Shown here one piece after another: positions 8,742 through 18,537 of a stretch of 64,000 nucleotides of DNA. Source of the DNA: Terriglobia bacterium (GTDB lineage: Bacteria; Acidobacteriota; Terriglobia; Terriglobales; Acidobacteriaceae); assembly GCA_020073665.1 (NCBI GenBank), contig JAIQEU010000003.1:248001-312000 (forward strand), given 5' to 3'. The notes beneath the pieces were generated by a model, which was given only the letters and a program-made list of their open reading frames with translations, did no database searches and was not told the DNA's origin. Position 1 is the first letter of the stretch; every line of letters starts with the position of its first letter. A program made the translations under genes and the position numbers.

Positions 8742-10823
8742 GGCGCGCTGGGTCGCTTCGAGCAAAGCATCCGGCCCGACTGGCTTGCCGGTGGCATTCT
8801 CCATCCACAGATCGGGCGTAACGCTGCCCATCTTCGTCATGCGCTCGAATTCCGCGCCCAGGTTTCCCGCCTTCTTCATCTGCTCCTCAATCTGGTGCGC
8901 GATCAGGTGGCCGATGGGGTAATCAGGCAAATACAGGAACGAATCAATCATGTGGGAATAGACGCCCAGTAGGACCACGTCTTTCCTGTTGAAGACCGGG
9001 GCATAGTAGCGGTTCCAGATGTCCTTCGCGATTTGGACGGTGGCCTGATTCAGTTGCTGGGGCGTCGCCTGGGGATGGTCGTACATCCAGTGCCAGACCG
9101 CCATGTCAACCAGCGCGACCCCGGCAATTTCATACGTGCCCCAGAAATCGTTCAGCGTTTTTTCGGCCTGGCTCTTGGCATCGGGGGCCGGCAATCCCAG
9201 CAATTCGAGATCATGCCCCTGGAACACGAACGCCAGGGCCTCGGTGAATGCGGTGTTGGGCACGCCTTTGAGCAGGGTGTGGTCGACTTCGTTGAGCGAG
9301 AACGTCTGCTCCACGTTGTGTCCCATCTCGTGCACCGCGATGTTGAAGCCCTTGTAGTTCATGCCGCTTTTTTCCACGCGCGTGCGCAGATGCGCCTTCT
9401 CGGCGCGCATCTCCGCGCCCATAGCGTGACCCGAGCCGCGCGCCGGATCGACCACAATATGGTTAGCGACGTACTGCGCTCGTTCCGGCGAGAAGCCGAG
9501 CTTCACCAGCAGATTCGGAATGTCTTTCTGGTAAGCCTCGGGCGTGGGATAGCGCTTGGCCACCATCTCATCCAGTTGCGCTTCGGTGTACTTGCTGCCC
9601 GGGCGAAAGCCGTTGTACCAGACGTCAAACGGTTCGAGCGGGCGGCCCAGGCGTGTCTGGATCAGCTTAGCGACCTGAGGCACCAGCGGGGAAGTCAGCA
9701 CTCGCTCCAACATGGCGGTGACGCGCGCTTCCGGGATCTCGCGATCCTCGTCAAAGCGGCGAGCAATCAGTGTCGGAGCAGTGGGCGAGTAGGGGTCAGC
9801 CTTCTTCGATGCAAGAAAATCTCCCAGGAGCTTGGCGTAGCGGGTGTCGGGCTCAGGCGCGTTGCTCAGGTTCGTGGCAACCGTCACGTCTGAGTCTTTG
9901 GCCGCGGCAGGTTTCACTTCGTTGGTGTAGGGGTTCCAGTCCACCGCGGGATTGTTGACTACTACCTGAGGGATAGTCTGGGTGACAATGCGCTCCATCA
10001 CCTGCTGGATGGCGCGTTGTTTGGCCAGGCCGTCCTGCGCATCGGCATAGTCAGACTTGATTTCATCGCGCAGGTTCCAGTGGCTGAGCAAGCGCATCTT
10101 TGGCGGGAACAGTCTCCGGCCCTGCGCGTCGACCAGGTGGTACATCCAGATGTTGTAGTCGGAGATGTATTGCTCGCTCTCGGCTCCCGCCTGGGAGATC
10201 GCCAGGTTGACCTCCGCTGGAATTCGTTTGGAGAAACGTTCCGCCAGGCGGACTTCGGCCCACTGGCGGCGGCTCCAGGTTGCGCCGTCTTTCAAGCGCT
10301 CATCGAGAGTGGTAAGTGGGAAATTCAGCAGCACGACGAATGCCAGCTTGTTCTGGAAGAAGTCATCGATCACGTGTGCCGAAGGATCGTATCCGCCGAA
10401 AATTTCGTCGAAGGGAAGTATGGGCCCGAGATCCAGGTCGGTCTGCTGGCGGAACTCGCGATTGATTTCGTGCATGTGCCCGTCTAGTTGCTCCAGCAAT
10501 TGCTCGTAGCGGTTGAACGTGGTGTCGAGCGTTGCCTGGTCCCCGGCAAAATTGGCGCGTACAAAGTCCTGAAAGGCGGATTCGTCGCCATCTCCGGCCC
10601 GCCAGAATTCGCTTACCTGGAGCAAGCCGCGGTGCAAGCGGGTTCGCTGTGGCTCGCCATACTTGGCGACCAGTCCGCCTTCCAGCTTGGTGATGGAATC
10701 CTTCATCCCCGCGGGCTGGAGAGCCGCAGCTTGGGTGTTCGGCATGGCTGTCTCCTGAGATTGAGCAGGTGTGGTGAAGACTGCGCAAACAGTGAACAAT
10801 AAGAACAGATAGATCCAGCGCAC
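8715..10823 (-). CDS. Secreted HExxH zinc metallopeptidase
   Basis: About 702 residues with an N-terminal signal peptide ('RWIYLFLLFTVCAVFTTPAQSQ'). The zinc-binding motif 'HEMGHNVEQ' is at residues 498-506, and 'FTEALAFVFQ' about 30 residues later supplies a plausible third zinc ligand (Glu), as in gluzincins. The long helical N-terminal part (about 40-300) and placement of the site late in the chain recall M3/M32-like oligopeptidases, but I cannot name the family. The GTG at 10823 is chosen because GGAGG lies five bases upstream and a signal peptide starts directly; a TTG at 10844 is possible. It follows lpd by about 30 bases and may be read from the pyruvate dehydrogenase operon. Export suggests periplasmic or extracellular peptide degradation. 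Confidence 0.75.
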   Translation of the reverse strand: MRWIYLFLLFTVCAVFTTPAQSQETAMPNTQAAALQPAGMKDSITKLEGGLVAKYGEPQRTRLHRGLLQVSEFWRAGDGDESAFQDFVRANFAGDQATLDTTFNRYEQLLEQLDGHMHEINREFRQQTDLDLGPILPFDEIFGGYDPSAHVIDDFFQNKLAFVVLLNFPLTTLDERLKDGATWSRRQWAEVRLAERFSKRIPAEVNLAISQAGAESEQYISDYNIWMYHLVDAQGRRLFPPKMRLLSHWNLRDEIKSDYADAQDGLAKQRAIQQVMERIVTQTIPQVVVNNPAVDWNPYTNEVKPAAAKDSDVTVATNLSNAPEPDTRYAKLLGDFLASKKADPYSPTAPTLIARRFDEDREIPEARVTAMLERVLTSPLVPQVAKLIQTRLGRPLEPFDVWYNGFRPGSKYTEAQLDEMVAKRYPTPEAYQKDIPNLLVKLGFSPERAQYVANHIVVDPARGSGHAMGAEMRAEKAHLRTRVEKSGMNYKGFNIAVHEMGHNVEQTFSLNEVDHTLLKGVPNTAFTEALAFVFQGHDLELLGLPAPDAKSQAEKTLNDFWGTYEIAGVALVDMAVWHWMYDHPQATPQQLNQATVQIAKDIWNRYYAPVFNRKDVVLLGVYSHMIDSFLYLPDYPIGHLIAHQIEEQMKKAGNLGAEFERMTKMGSVTPDLWMENATGKPVGPDALLEATQRALADARARQ

Positions 10824-10854
10824 AAGTGCCTCCAGATCGAACAATTGAAAACCT

Positions 10855-12265
10855 TCAGCGCTTCGGCCGATACACGTGGGTGCTCGTGCCGAAGAAGACT
10901 TCGGCCGACTCCATCACCGTCTCCGACAAAGTGGGGTGCGGGTGGATGGTGAGCGCCACATCCTTGGCCAGGGCTCCCATTTCTATCGCCAGCACAGCTT
11001 CGGCGATCAGTTCTCCGCAGCCGGCGCCCACGATACCAACGCCAAGCACGCGCTCGCTGGCCGGATCAAGGATCAGCTTGGTCATGCCCTCGGGACGGTC
11101 GAGAGTGATCGCGCGGCCGGAAGCACCCCATGGGAACCGCGCGATCTTGATCTCTCGCCCGTCCTTCTGCGCTTGCGTTTCAGTCAGGCCGCACCAGGCG
11201 ATTTCCGGATCGGTAAACACCACCGCCGGTATGGCATTGGGCTCGAACGCGACTTTGTGTCCGGCGATGGCCTCGACCGCAGTCCGGCCCTCATGCGACG
11301 CCTTGTGGGCCAGCATGGGTTCGCCTACCACGTCGCCGATCGCATAAATGGCAGGGTCGTCGGTCTGCAGCTGCTTGTTGACTTGGATAAAACCGCGCGA
11401 CCCGACCTTCACCTGCGTGTTCTCCAAGCCGGGGATTTCGGAATTTGGCTTGCGCCCCACGGAGACCAGAACTTTGTCGAAGACCTGTTCGCTTGGTTGC
11501 GGCACGGCTTGCGCCTCGCCGGCCGTCGCCATCGGGCTGAAGCGCACCCGAATTCCGCCGGACTCTTCTTTCATCTCCGAGACTGTGGTGTTGAGCTGGA
11601 TGGACTCGAACATCTTCTCCAGCCGCTTGTGCAACGGCAGAACCAGGTCGCGGTCCGCCCCGGGAAGCAGTCCCGGCAACATTTCGACCACTGACACTCT
11701 GGAGCCGAGCGCAGCGTACACTGAGCCCAGTTCCAGGCCGATGTAGCCGCCACCAATCACCAGCAACGACCCGGGGACGTCGTTCAAGTCCAATGCGCTG
11801 GTGGAATCCATCACTCGCGGGCTATCAAGCCTGAGACTTGGGATTGCCGCGGGGCACGAACCGGTGGCGATGACAATTCGGTCGAAACTAAGGCTGTCTT
11901 CGCTGCCATTCGCCTTCGACACTCGCAGGGTGCTGGAACTCTCAAACCCAGCGCAGCTGACCGGTTCCGCCCGTCAGCTTCTTAACCACGTTCTCTTTAA
12001 ACCCGCGCAGGCGGGCCAGGTCGATTTTGGGTTCACCAAACTCGATCCCCCAGTTCTTGGCGTGACGCGATTCATCAATCAGCTTGGCCACGTGCAGCAG
12101 GGCCTTGGAGGGAATGCATCCGCGGTACAGGCACACTCCTCCGGGATTGACCTCCGGATCGATGAGTGTGACCTTCATGCCCAGGTCAGCAGCCAGGAAC
12201 ACGGCGGCATATCCGCCCGGCCCGGCGCCCACGACTGCAATGTGCAAGTTCGAAGTGTCGGCCAT
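10855..12265 (-). pseudogene. lpdA: Dihydrolipoamide dehydrogenase (E3), frame broken by a small internal deletion
   Basis: Two frames together make an E3 flavoprotein, which re-oxidises lipoyl groups of the pyruvate dehydrogenase complex. Part one (12265-11942, 107 residues) has the FAD motif '[11 protein letters not shown]' and the redox disulfide '[12 protein letters not shown]'. It ends '[12 protein letters not shown]' and then stops. Part two (GTG at 11922 to 10855, 355 residues) starts at 'SKANGSEDSLSFDR' and has 'IVIATGS', the NAD motif 'VIGGGYIGLE' and the catalytic 'HPHPTLSE'. Immediately upstream of it, in its own frame, the bases encode 'FESSSTLRV'. Compared with family members, about 11-12 residues between 'TGGTGQL' and this segment are missing, and the frame shifts. 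This is either a real inactivating deletion or a local assembly error. The gene lies 12 bases after aceF in the same operon. Confidence 0.8.
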
Positions 12266-12276
12266 GCGGATGTTTT

Positions 12277-13998
12277 CTATCCCTGCACCGAGAGCAAGAA
12301 TGGTTGTTCGAAGGCTTCCGCGATCCAGCGCAGGAAGCGTGCCGCATCCGCGCCATCGATCAGGCGGTGATCGTAGGACAGCGATACCGGCAGAACCAGC
12401 CTGGGCTCAAACTTACCGTTGAGCCATACCGGTTCCATGCTGGAGCGTGACAGCCCCAGAATGGCGACCTCAGGATGGTTCACGATCGGCGAGAATCCAG
12501 TGCCGCCGATGCCACCGAGGTTGGTAATGGTGAAAGTGCCGCCTTCCATCTCCGCCGGCGTGAGCTTTTTGTCGCGAGCTTTTTTAGAGAGTTGGGTCAG
12601 CTCGGCGGCTAGCTCCACGATGTTCTTCTTGTCCACATCGCGGATGACGGGTACCAGCAGTCCACGATCGGTGTCCACGGCGACACCAATGTTGATGTAC
12701 TGCTTGTAGATGATCTCCTCTTTCCCCATGTCGATGCTGGCGTTGAACTGGGGAAAAACCTTCAGAGCGGAGGCGCAAACTTTCAGCGCGATGGCGGTGA
12801 CCGTCATCTTGCCGCCTGCCTCTTCGGCCTTGGGCGCGAAGCGAGCGCGCAACTGTTCCAGTTCGGTGATGTCGGCTTTATCGTGCTGGGTGACGTGCGG
12901 AATCGTGTTCCAGGCTTCTGCCAAGTGCTGCGCGGTTTTACGTCGCACGCCGCGAATGGAGACGCGCTGGATGGTCCCAAACTTCGCAAAGTCGGGCAGT
13001 TCCGGTTCAACGAAGTGGCCCGCTCGCGGCGCTTGGGCGGCGGTGGCCGCCGAGACCAGTAGCGCCTTGGAGTACGCCTTCACGTCGTCTTCGCTGATGC
13101 GCCCGCCTGGGCCGGTGCCCGTTACCTCATGGATATCGACACCCAATTCGCGTGCCAGGCGACGCACGTGGGGTGCCGCTGGGACCGGGTCCCGATGCTC
13201 GGTGCCCGCGACCTTGCCCAGCTGCGCGGGCATGGTGAAACTAGCTGGCAAAGGTTGAGGCTGATCGGGGGGGAGCGCCTGTTCTTCCGTCTTGCCCTCG
13301 GCTTGAATCGCAGCCTGGAAGGCCAGCCGCGCAGCTTGCTGTCCCGAAAGGTGCTCGACGGGTGCGGGCTTGACCTTCTGCGGCGCGACCGCAACCCCAC
13401 CTTGCAAGGTGAAGATCACCTCGCCGACCTTGACCTTGTCGCCTTCCTTCACGCGAATATCTTTCACCACTCCAGTGACCGACGATGGCACCTCGACGAC
13501 TGCTTTGTCGGTTTCCAGTTCCATCACCGGCTGGCCCTCGGAAACGCTCTGGCCTGGCGATATCATGAGTCGCACCAGGTCGCCCTGGTCGATGTTCTCG
13601 CCTAGTTCTGGCAGTTTGAACTCGGTCGGTCCGGCTGCAGCTGCGGGAGCAGGCGAAGCGACCGGCACCGCGCGTGCAGCCTGCGCTGCGGATGGTGCTG
13701 GCGAGGCCGGCGCCGCAACCGATGATGCTTTCGCAGGCGAGGGCGCTCGCGCCACACCGCCCGATCCGTTCTCGACAGTGAAGATCACCTGGCCAACTTT
13801 GACTTTCTCGCCTTCCTTGACTCGAACGTCTTTCACCGTGCCACTCACGGAAGACGGCACCTCGACGACCGCCTTGTCGGTCTCCAGTTCCATCACCGGT
13901 TGGCCCTCGGTAATACTGACGCCGGGCGAAATCATGAGCCGCACCAGATCGCCCTGGTCGATGTTCTCACCGAGTTCCGGTAGCTTAAATTCAGTCAC
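12277..13998 (-). CDS. aceF: Dihydrolipoamide acetyltransferase (E2) of pyruvate dehydrogenase
   Basis: The E2 core transfers the acetyl group from lipoyl-lysine to CoA. Of 573 residues, two lipoyl domains (2-76 and 125-200) each carry '[12 protein letters not shown]', with lipoylated Lys at 42 and 165. They are joined by Ala/Pro-rich hinges. A peripheral-subunit (E1/E3) binding domain lies near 277-312 ('[20 protein letters not shown]'). The catalytic domain fills the C-terminal half and ends with the active-site motif '[14 protein letters not shown]'. The GTG start has a GGGAGAG stretch upstream. It lies between aceE (about 65 bases upstream) and lpd (12 bases downstream), so E1-E2-E3 form one operon. 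The two lipoyl domains are nearly identical and form a long direct repeat in the DNA. Confidence 0.95.
   Translation of the reverse strand: MTEFKLPELGENIDQGDLVRLMISPGVSITEGQPVMELETDKAVVEVPSSVSGTVKDVRVKEGEKVKVGQVIFTVENGSGGVARAPSPAKASSVAAPASPAPSAAQAARAVPVASPAPAAAAGPTEFKLPELGENIDQGDLVRLMISPGQSVSEGQPVMELETDKAVVEVPSSVTGVVKDIRVKEGDKVKVGEVIFTLQGGVAVAPQKVKPAPVEHLSGQQAARLAFQAAIQAEGKTEEQALPPDQPQPLPASFTMPAQLGKVAGTEHRDPVPAAPHVRRLARELGVDIHEVTGTGPGGRISEDDVKAYSKALLVSAATAAQAPRAGHFVEPELPDFAKFGTIQRVSIRGVRRKTAQHLAEAWNTIPHVTQHDKADITELEQLRARFAPKAEEAGGKMTVTAIALKVCASALKVFPQFNASIDMGKEEIIYKQYINIGVAVDTDRGLLVPVIRDVDKKNIVELAAELTQLSKKARDKKLTPAEMEGGTFTITNLGGIGGTGFSPIVNHPEVAILGLSRSSMEPVWLNGKFEPRLVLPVSLSYDHRLIDGADAARFLRWIAEAFEQPFLLSVQG
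13399..13995 (-). repeat. Direct repeat of lipoyl-domain coding sequence inside aceF
   Basis: The DNA for the two lipoyl domains (13771-13995 and 13399-13626) is highly similar, including the stretches coding for '[20 protein letters not shown]' and '[13 protein letters not shown]'-like segments. It reflects domain duplication and could recombine or mislead short-read assembly. Confidence 0.75.
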
Positions 13999-14062
13999 GT
14001 AGCTTTCTCTCCCTTACCTTTGGCCGCTGTCCTCGAAGTTGCTGGCAGCACAGCAGCGCCGT

Positions 14063-16741
14063 TTAGCTAGTTGCCGGGTTCGGCTTGTTGGGATTGATGC
14101 CGAGATCTTTTACCGCCTGCCGGAGCAATTCCGGAGTGACCTGTTGCTCACGGGCCAGCGCGCTCAACGTCGCCAGCACGATGTGCTTCGCGTCCACTTC
14201 GAAAAAGTCGCGCAGCGTCGCCCGGTTTTCGCTCCGCCCGAAACCGTCAGTCCCCAGGACTGTAAGCGGTCGGGGCATCCAGCGGGAAATCGACTCGGGA
14301 AGCACCTTCATGTAATCGGAGGCTGCCACCAGCACGCCGGGCGCGTCTTTGAGGCACTGCGTCACGAACGGTACTCTCGGCGTTTCTCCCGGATGCAGCA
14401 GGTTCCAGCGCTCACAATCGTTGCCGTCGCGATAGAGTCCCTTGTAGCTGGTGACGCTCCATACGTCGGCCGCAACTCCATACTTTTCTTCCAGGATGCT
14501 TTGCGCCTTCAGCACTTCGAACATGATGGTGCCACTGCCAAACAGCTGGGCGCGCAATTGCGTATCTTTGTTCTCCGATGCCTTAAAGCGGTAAACACCT
14601 TTCAGGATGCCCTCACGCACCGCCGGACCCTCCGGCATCTCCGGCATGGGCAGCGGCTCGTTGGTGACCGTCAGGTAGTAGAAGATGGATTCCTGGTCCA
14701 CGTACATGCGCTTGATGCCATCTTGAATGATGACGGCGATTTCGTAGGCGAACGCCGGGTCGTACGCCAGCAGGTTCGGCACCGACAGCGCCAGCACATG
14801 ACTGTGCCCGTCCTGGTGCTGCAGGCCCTCGCCGGCCAGGGTGGTGCGTCCGGCCGTGCCTCCGATCAGGAAACCGCGGGTGCGTTCGTCCGCCGCCGCC
14901 CAGATCAAGTCACCGATCCGCTGGAAGCCAAACATCGAGTAATAAATAAAGAAGGGGATGGTGTTGATGCCGTGGTTGGAATAGGCCGTCCCCGCGGCGA
15001 TCAGCGAGCACATCGAGCCCGCCTCGGTGATGCCTTCCTCGAGAATCTGCCCGTTCAGGGCTTCCTTGTAGTAGAGCAAGGTGTCCATATCGACCGGCTC
15101 GTAAAGCTGGCCGACGCTCGAGTAGATACCCACCTGCCGGAACAGCGCTTCCATGCCGAAGGTGCGAGCCTCGTCGGGAACCACGGGCACAATCAGTTTC
15201 CCGATTTCGGGATCGCGCAGCAGCTTCGACAGCAGGCGCACGAACACCATGGTGGTTGAGGCTTCGCGTCCCTCGGTGCCTTTGTAGAACTCTTCGAAGT
15301 GGGCTTCGGAAACCGGGTTAATCGGTTTGGCGCGCACTTTGCGTTCGGGGAGGTAGCCGCCCAGTTGTTTGCGGCGCTCCTGCATGTAGCGGATTTCCGG
15401 GCTGTCGTCAGCCGGACGGTAGAAGGGAGCATCGTGCAGTTCGGCGTCGGGGATGGGAATGCCGAAGCGCGAGCGGAACATGCTCAGCTCTTCATCGTTC
15501 AATTTCTTCTGCTGATGGGTGATGTTCTTGCCTTCGCCGGCTTCACCTAGCCCGTACCCTTTGATGGTCTTGGCCAGGATAATGGTGGGAGTGCCGGTGT
15601 GATCCATTGCGGCACGGTAAGCGGCGTGCACTTTGATGGGATCGTGTCCGCCCAGGCGCATGCGGGCCAGTTGTTCGTCGGAGAGATGGTCCACCATCTT
15701 CAGCAGGCGCGGGTCAGTGCCAAAGAAGTTTTGGCGGAAATAGGCGCCGCTCTCGACAAAGTATTTTTGATACTGGCCGTCGGTGATCTCTCCCATCCTG
15801 CGGACCAGCAAGCCGTCGCGGTCGCGCTGGATAAGGCTGTCCCAGTCGCTGCCCCAGATGACTTTAATCACGTTCCAGCCGGCGCCGCGGAAAATCGCTT
15901 CTAGTTCCTGGATGATCTTTCCGTTGCCGCGCACCGGGCCATCCAGTCGCTGTAAATTGCAATTCACCACGAACAGCAGGTTGTCGAGTTTTTCCCGGGA
16001 GGCCAGCGTGATCGAGCCGAGCGACTCCGGTTCATCCATTTCGCCGTCACCGAGGAAAGCCCAAACCTTGCCGCCGGTGGACTTCTTCAACCCGCGGTTT
16101 TCCAGGTACTTGATGAAGCGCGCGTGGTAGATCGCCTGGATGGGGCCCAATCCCATGGACACGGTGGGGAACTCCCAGAAGTCGGGCATGAGCCATGGGT
16201 GAGGATACGAAGTTAATCCGCCACCCGGCTTTAGTTCGCGACGGAAGTTCTCCAGCTTTTGTGCTGGAATGCGCCCTTCCAGAAAAGCGCGGGCGTAAAT
16301 TCCGGGAGCGGCGTGTCCCTGAAAATAAACGATGTCGCGGTCGCCCCCTTCGGTCTGCGCCCGCAGGAAGTGGTTGAACGCGACTTCGTACAGGGTGGCG
16401 GCCGAGGCGTACGTGGAGATGTGGCCGCCAATGCCTTCCTGGATTTTGTTGGCACGAACCACCATGGCCAGCGCGTTCCAGCGTACCAGGCTCTTGATGC
16501 GGCGTTCCATTTCCTGGCTCCCCGGAAACGGGGCCTGCTGCCACGAGGGAATGGTGTTCTGGTAAGGCGTGGTCGCGGTGAACGGCAGGTTGACTCCGGC
16601 AGCGCGCCGGGCGTGCAGCGAAAGTTGCTGCAGCAACCGGCCCGCCCGGTCCGGACCACCCTTGGCCAGCACATAATCCAGGGAATCGAGCCACTCGCGA
16701 GTTTCGAGCACTTCCAATCCGTTCGTCTGGGTTTCCGCCAC
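14063..16741 (-). CDS. aceE: Pyruvate dehydrogenase E1 component, homodimeric type
   Basis: AceE decarboxylates pyruvate with thiamine diphosphate and acetylates the E2 lipoyl groups, feeding acetyl-CoA to the TCA cycle. The length (about 892 residues) fits the single-chain homodimeric E1 class, not the α2β2 type. Visible marks are the N-terminal 'ETREWLDSLDYVL', the thiamine-diphosphate motif 'GDGEMDEPESLG' with the following 'NCNLQ', and the C-terminal 'TDGFGRSENRATLRDFFEVD'. The GTG at 16741 gives an N-terminus that aligns with the family; a TTG at 16786 adds 15 residues with no homology. It is the first gene of the aceE-aceF-lpd operon. No pdhR-like regulator is adjacent. Confidence 0.95.
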   Translation of the reverse strand: MAETQTNGLEVLETREWLDSLDYVLAKGGPDRAGRLLQQLSLHARRAAGVNLPFTATTPYQNTIPSWQQAPFPGSQEMERRIKSLVRWNALAMVVRANKIQEGIGGHISTYASAATLYEVAFNHFLRAQTEGGDRDIVYFQGHAAPGIYARAFLEGRIPAQKLENFRRELKPGGGLTSYPHPWLMPDFWEFPTVSMGLGPIQAIYHARFIKYLENRGLKKSTGGKVWAFLGDGEMDEPESLGSITLASREKLDNLLFVVNCNLQRLDGPVRGNGKIIQELEAIFRGAGWNVIKVIWGSDWDSLIQRDRDGLLVRRMGEITDGQYQKYFVESGAYFRQNFFGTDPRLLKMVDHLSDEQLARMRLGGHDPIKVHAAYRAAMDHTGTPTIILAKTIKGYGLGEAGEGKNITHQQKKLNDEELSMFRSRFGIPIPDAELHDAPFYRPADDSPEIRYMQERRKQLGGYLPERKVRAKPINPVSEAHFEEFYKGTEGREASTTMVFVRLLSKLLRDPEIGKLIVPVVPDEARTFGMEALFRQVGIYSSVGQLYEPVDMDTLLYYKEALNGQILEEGITEAGSMCSLIAAGTAYSNHGINTIPFFIYYSMFGFQRIGDLIWAAADERTRGFLIGGTAGRTTLAGEGLQHQDGHSHVLALSVPNLLAYDPAFAYEIAVIIQDGIKRMYVDQESIFYYLTVTNEPLPMPEMPEGPAVREGILKGVYRFKASENKDTQLRAQLFGSGTIMFEVLKAQSILEEKYGVAADVWSVTSYKGLYRDGNDCERWNLLHPGETPRVPFVTQCLKDAPGVLVAASDYMKVLPESISRWMPRPLTVLGTDGFGRSENRATLRDFFEVDAKHIVLATLSALAREQQVTPELLRQAVKDLGINPNKPNPATS

Positions 16742-16884
16742 GTCTGTTTTCCCCACTCTTGTGAATGTGCCTTTAATGATAGTCAATTACGTGGAATTTT
16801 GCTGGCGGGAAGGTTTAAAGGTGCCGTCGGCTTTAGACACCTGGCCTGCAACGCTACAAGAATGGAGTCGAAGGCAGGAGACGA

Positions 16885-17628
16885 CTACTTCCACCCGATC
16901 CATAACACCAGCAGGTACGCGACCTCGGCGGTAGCAATGCCAATCCAGAATGCTTCGCGCATGCGCGAACGGGTGAGCTTGCTCATCAACTTGCTCCCGT
17001 GGGCGTGAGACGGGTCACCCGCAGGGTTAACCAGTTCGGAGGAGGATGAGGCGACCATCCCGAACTGCAAGCCGGACGCTTCAGGCAAAGCAGCAAAGCG
17101 CGGCAGAGATGGCGCGGGCACGGGCAGCGGCTTGTCGGCAACGCTCACTTTGGGCCAGCTTGCCAGCGAAGACCAGCGCAGAATTTGCATGGAGCCCGAG
17201 CGCAAGCTGGCGTTCATCGGCGCAGAACTAAGCTGCAGTGCCGGCAGTTGCTCAGGCGCGGCGGCATCCGCCAGGTTGCGCAGCAGAGAGCTCCACCACA
17301 TGTGGCTCATGCGGTCGCTGACCAGTTCGCCAACATCCACCGGGCGCGACTCCAATTCCAACGGCGGCAGCGTCTCCGGGGCGATCACGTTGCCCAGATT
17401 GGTAAAGACTGTACGGTACCAGGGCAGAGCGAGAACGTCTCCGAGCAGCATACCCACGTCCACGGGACGCGATGTCAGGTGCAGCGGAGGCAGTGGCTCG
17501 GGGAACATCCGGTCGCGGATGTTGCCTGCCAGCGACCGCCAAAGCGGACGAGTCAGGAACTCGGGCGGCGAAAAATCGATTTCGTGATTGGAGTCCGTGA
17601 GCAAGTGGTATCGGCTTGCGCTTCCCAT
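16885..17628 (-). CDS. Tail-anchored protein with internal 'LPPLxLxSRPVDV' repeats
   Basis: 247 residues, family not recognised. Three related units follow each other: 'EPLPPLHLTSRPVDVGMLL', 'ETLPPLELESRPVDVGELV' and 'EQLPALQLSSAPMNASL', each preceded by a segment of pattern 'W..l..N..d...P'. A Ser/Pro linker comes next, then one C-terminal transmembrane helix ('FWIGIATAEVAYLLVLWIGW'), so the bulk is probably cytoplasmic. From memory, similar 'LPPL.L.S.PV' segments occur at the cytoplasmic N-termini of acidobacterial TonB proteins; if so this could be a TonB-like scaffold lacking the periplasmic domain, but that is inference. No Shine-Dalgarno is obvious. The gene is divergent from the DUF4136-like gene. 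Confidence 0.6.
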   Translation of the reverse strand: MGSASRYHLLTDSNHEIDFSPPEFLTRPLWRSLAGNIRDRMFPEPLPPLHLTSRPVDVGMLLGDVLALPWYRTVFTNLGNVIAPETLPPLELESRPVDVGELVSDRMSHMWWSSLLRNLADAAAPEQLPALQLSSAPMNASLRSGSMQILRWSSLASWPKVSVADKPLPVPAPSLPRFAALPEASGLQFGMVASSSSELVNPAGDPSHAHGSKLMSKLTRSRMREAFWIGIATAEVAYLLVLWIGWK

Positions 17629-17918
17629 GGGTTGTCGCTACACCCTACGTCTGCACTATTGGACGCGCACCAAGTGAGACTGGATGCACCATCCCCACAT
17701 TCTTATAATGACATACTTGCCAACAGAAAGCTCCTCCGGACCATAGCCGCAGTTCGTGTATAGAAGGTTTCACGTTCCTTCCTCCTGGGTCGGGTCAGCG
17801 GCGCGACTTGGCCTTCCCCCAAGGCTCTTGACGCTCCAGGCTCCCCGCCGCGGCGAAACCGTCCCGGCATCGTACAATATCCCAGATTGTGAGTATGGGA
17901 CCCTTTGTGACCTGCCAG

Positions 17919-18482
17919 ATGCGACGCGCTCTCACCATTGCGGTAGTAATTTCTATCGTTCTTGGCTGTGCGCCGGGCCTGCAAGCGAAGAAACTCAAGA
18001 TTCAGGCCCAGTACAGCAAAGAAACCGACTTCACCAAATTCAAGACCTACGCCTGGATGAAACACGATGCGGTTGCCAAGCCCGAACTGAGCCTGGAGAT
18101 CGTTGGCGCAGTGGACGAGGAACTCCGCACCCGTGGCCTGAAGCAGGTCGAAAAAGACCCTGACCTGCTCGTCACCTACTATGGAGGACTTGATACCGAT
18201 ATCAGCATCGCCTCCAACGATCCCAGCTATGCCAGCAGCGGCGGAGTGCCCGCAGTCGGCTCCAGCGTGTGGACGGCTAGTACCATCGGTGGCGGACCCA
18301 GCAGTTCGGTGTACGTGCAGAGAGGGACGCTGATCGTGGACCTGCTCGATTCCCATGCCAAGAAGCTGGCCTGGCGTGGAATTGCTACCGGCACTCTCGA
18401 TACCAACTCCAACAAGGCGCTCGAAGACATAGATAAAAGTGTCGAGAAGATGTTTGCGGAATACCCGGTGAAAAAGCGCTAA
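17919..18482 (+). CDS. DUF4136-like lipoprotein
   Basis: About 187 residues starting 'MRRALTIAVVISIVLGCAPG', a signal peptide ending in a lipobox-like 'VLGC', so probably lipid-anchored. The following 'DFTKFKTYAWMK' and the long conserved middle ('DPDLLVTYYGGLD', then 'GTLIVDLLDSHAKKLAWRG') are typical of DUF4136 envelope lipoproteins, as is the end 'KSVEKMFAEYP'. In-frame starts also exist at 17889 (GTG) and 17895 (ATG); 17919 gives the most compact signal peptide but has no clear ribosome site. The role of DUF4136 proteins is unknown. The divergent neighbour is the repeat-containing tail-anchored protein. Confidence 0.75.
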   Translation: MRRALTIAVVISIVLGCAPGLQAKKLKIQAQYSKETDFTKFKTYAWMKHDAVAKPELSLEIVGAVDEELRTRGLKQVEKDPDLLVTYYGGLDTDISIASNDPSYASSGGVPAVGSSVWTASTIGGGPSSSVYVQRGTLIVDLLDSHAKKLAWRGIATGTLDTNSNKALEDIDKSVEKMFAEYPVKKR

Positions 18483-18537
18483 CGCGCCTCCTTCCGCCGC
18501 TGTTTCGACCATGCTGGGAGACAGGTGTGAGTGACGC

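Noticed and set aside
11942-11950. TGA at the end of the first lpd fragment as a selenocysteine codon
   Set aside because: The downstream part is in a different frame, and homologues have no Cys there; a deletion explains the break.
14039-15259. 406-residue plus-strand frame inside aceE
   Set aside because: It lies antisense to the well-supported pyruvate dehydrogenase gene and has no recognisable domain.
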